Of a DNA stretch of 64,000 nucleotides, positions 62,913-64,000 are shown one piece after another. Under the pieces are notes generated by a model that saw nothing but the letters and a program-made list of their open reading frames with translations, was not told the DNA's origin and did not search any database. Each line of letters begins with the position of its first letter. The stretch's first letter is position 1. This DNA comes from Paractinoplanes aksuensis (lineage in GTDB: Bacteria > Actinomycetota > Actinomycetes > Mycobacteriales > Micromonosporaceae): assembly GCF_024137025.1 (NCBI RefSeq), contig NZ_JAMYJR010000012.1, positions 62,001-126,000 of the forward strand, in the 5' to 3' direction. The translations under genes were made by a program, and so were the position numbers.

Positions 62913-64000
62913 ATGACTGAACCCGTGGGGCCCGCCGCCCGGCGTGCCGGTAGCGGGCTCACATCTTTGCTGGTCGCGCTGGTGGCGACTCTCGCCGTCA
63001 CCGTGTGGCTGTTGGTGCGCGACCCGCAGGATGTGGTGCTCGGCTATATCGGCGGGCCCATCGCCCTGGCCGCCGCGGCGTGGTCGCTGCAGCGCATCGG
63101 CTCGATGGTGGTGCTGCCGCGCGTCGTCCGCGCGTTCTGGCGTCAGCTCGGTCACGGCGCGGTCATCCTGCTGATCAGCTCGTGCACCGCGCTGGCCCTG
63201 GCCAACAACAACGCCGGCATGTCCCTCTACGTCGCCGGGCCGATGCTGACCGGCATGTTCTGGGTGATGTCGGCCTTCCTGCGGCTGCCGATGGGCGACC
63301 GTACGCCGTTGGGCTGGGCCCGGGTGCTGCTCGACGGAGCCACCGTGGCCGTCTCGGGCACGCTGATCTTCTGGTACGTCGTGCTCAGCTACGCGCCGGC
63401 CGGCACCGACCTGGCCACCCGGGCCACGGCCGGCGTGGTCGGCGTGGCCGGTCTGCTCTGCCTGGTCGTCATCGGCAAGGCCGCGGGCCGCCCGGACGGG
63501 CCCATCGACTCCCTCTCGCTGCGCCTGCTGGCCGTCGCCCCGATCGTCGCGGTCGCCCTGGCCGTGCTGCTCATCGCCGGCAACGACTTCTTCCGCCTGC
63601 TGCTGTCCGTGCTGGGCAGCCCGCTGGTCGCCCTCTCGTTCGGCGCGGCCGCCTACCGGCAGCGGCTCACCCTGCAACGCCCGGCCGCGCCGGCCGCGCC
63701 CCGGCGCCGCCGCTCGGTCTACGACCTGCTGCCGTTCGTCGCCATCGTCGCCACCGCGACCCTGTTCACCACCGTGGCCGCTCAGCAGATGGACGGCCGG
63801 GAACGGGCCGTGATCCTCGGCGCCGTGCTCATCACGGCCCTGGTCGTGGCCCGCCAGCTGATCGGGATCAGCGACCACCGGCGGATGCTGGCCGGGCTGC
63901 GCGAGCAGCAGGCCGAGCTGGAACGCCTGGCGATGACCGACCCGCTGACCGGGCTGGCCAACCGCACCCGGTTCACCTCGGCCCTGGCCGACCGTCTGGC
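62913..64000 (+). CDS. Membrane-bound GGDEF protein (diguanylate cyclase), C-terminus outside window
   Basis: 362 codons are visible from the ATG at 62913 and the frame runs off the right edge. The N-terminus has about ten hydrophobic spans between residues 15 and 300 (GLTSLLVALVATLAVTVWLL is the first), then a charged coiled-coil helix (LREQQAELERLAMTD) and the start of a GGDEF domain, LAMTDPLTGLANRTRFTSAL, which is its hallmark. The GGDEF signature itself, and any EAL domain, would lie beyond 64000. It probably makes or breaks cyclic di-GMP in response to a membrane signal. A possible motility-type promoter precedes it. Confidence 0.85.
   Translation, partial: MTEPVGPAARRAGSGLTSLLVALVATLAVTVWLLVRDPQDVVLGYIGGPIALAAAAWSLQRIGSMVVLPRVVRAFWRQLGHGAVILLISSCTALALANNNAGMSLYVAGPMLTGMFWVMSAFLRLPMGDRTPLGWARVLLDGATVAVSGTLIFWYVVLSYAPAGTDLATRATAGVVGVAGLLCLVVIGKAAGRPDGPIDSLSLRLLAVAPIVAVALAVLLIAGNDFFRLLLSVLGSPLVALSFGAAAYRQRLTLQRPAAPAAPRRRRSVYDLLPFVAIVATATLFTTVAAQQMDGRERAVILGAVLITALVVARQLIGISDHRRMLAGLREQQAELERLAMTDPLTGLANRTRFTSALADRL

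Overview
The window is chromosomal DNA of a very GC-rich actinomycete, most likely a filamentous member of the Micromonosporaceae (Actinoplanes-like). This rests on the base composition, the many GTG starts, 4-base ATGA/GTGA gene overlaps, probable leaderless promoters (TANNNT 6-7 bases before the start codon), actinobacterial families (TIGR03089, DUF5990, SWIM next to SNF2) and a possible motility-sigma-type promoter before a GGDEF gene. The genus is an inference. I saw no rRNA, tRNA, CRISPR array, insertion sequence or prophage.

Layout. 0-8.7 kb: aerobic phenylacetate catabolism. A TetR-type repressor (cut by the window edge) is divergent from a nine-gene, mostly overlapping operon paaN-paaJ-enoyl-CoA hydratase-paaH-paaA-B-C-D-E. 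It ends in a ten-unit 20-bp tandem repeat. 8.8-19.2 kb: housekeeping and envelope genes: methyltransferase, TIGR03089 protein, small peptidoglycan-binding protein, HtrA-like protease, proline-tailed membrane protein, a single-chain asymmetric ABC exporter, a membrane metallophosphoesterase, a ScyD/ScyE-like secreted protein and two unknown coupled genes.

19.3-31.4 kb: a probable extracellular polysaccharide locus. Three overlapping plus-strand genes (polysaccharide deacetylase, GH26-like lipoprotein, right-handed beta-helix protein) face a minus-strand set (three family-2 glycosyltransferases and a large multi-spanning protein). Beyond a lower-GC gap lie an unannotated 50-residue Cys/His-rich protein, a sulfotransferase and a beta-propeller glycosidase-like protein.

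31.7-43.3 kb: signalling and metabolism: single-domain response regulator, M20 peptidase, GNAT acetyltransferase, GntR regulator, agmatinase-family ureohydrolase, Ser/Thr kinase, Uma2 protein, UspA with an amino-acid permease, a STAS protein, an esterase/ATP-grasp pair and DUF5990. 43.3-48.6 kb: SNF2 helicase and SWIM protein separated by a 72-bp tandem repeat, then a secreted protein with eleven tandem TRGDG units. 48.6-64 kb: zinc-ribbon SDR, LysR/EamA pair, second SDR, an MMPL transporter with a roughly 900-residue low-complexity tail, a membrane-anchored protein, FKBP isomerase, YaaA, second STAS protein, phosphoglucomutase and a GGDEF protein cut by the right edge.

Cross-cutting signals: a GACTTTCGG-like motif, twice as a hyphenated palindrome, recurs between genes ahead of stress, envelope and signalling genes; leaderless promoters recur; several convergent gene pairs are separated by perfect hairpins. 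No wholly new system is proven. The best candidates for new biology are the polysaccharide locus, the RGD-repeat protein, the tailed MMPL transporter and the esterase/ATP-grasp pair.
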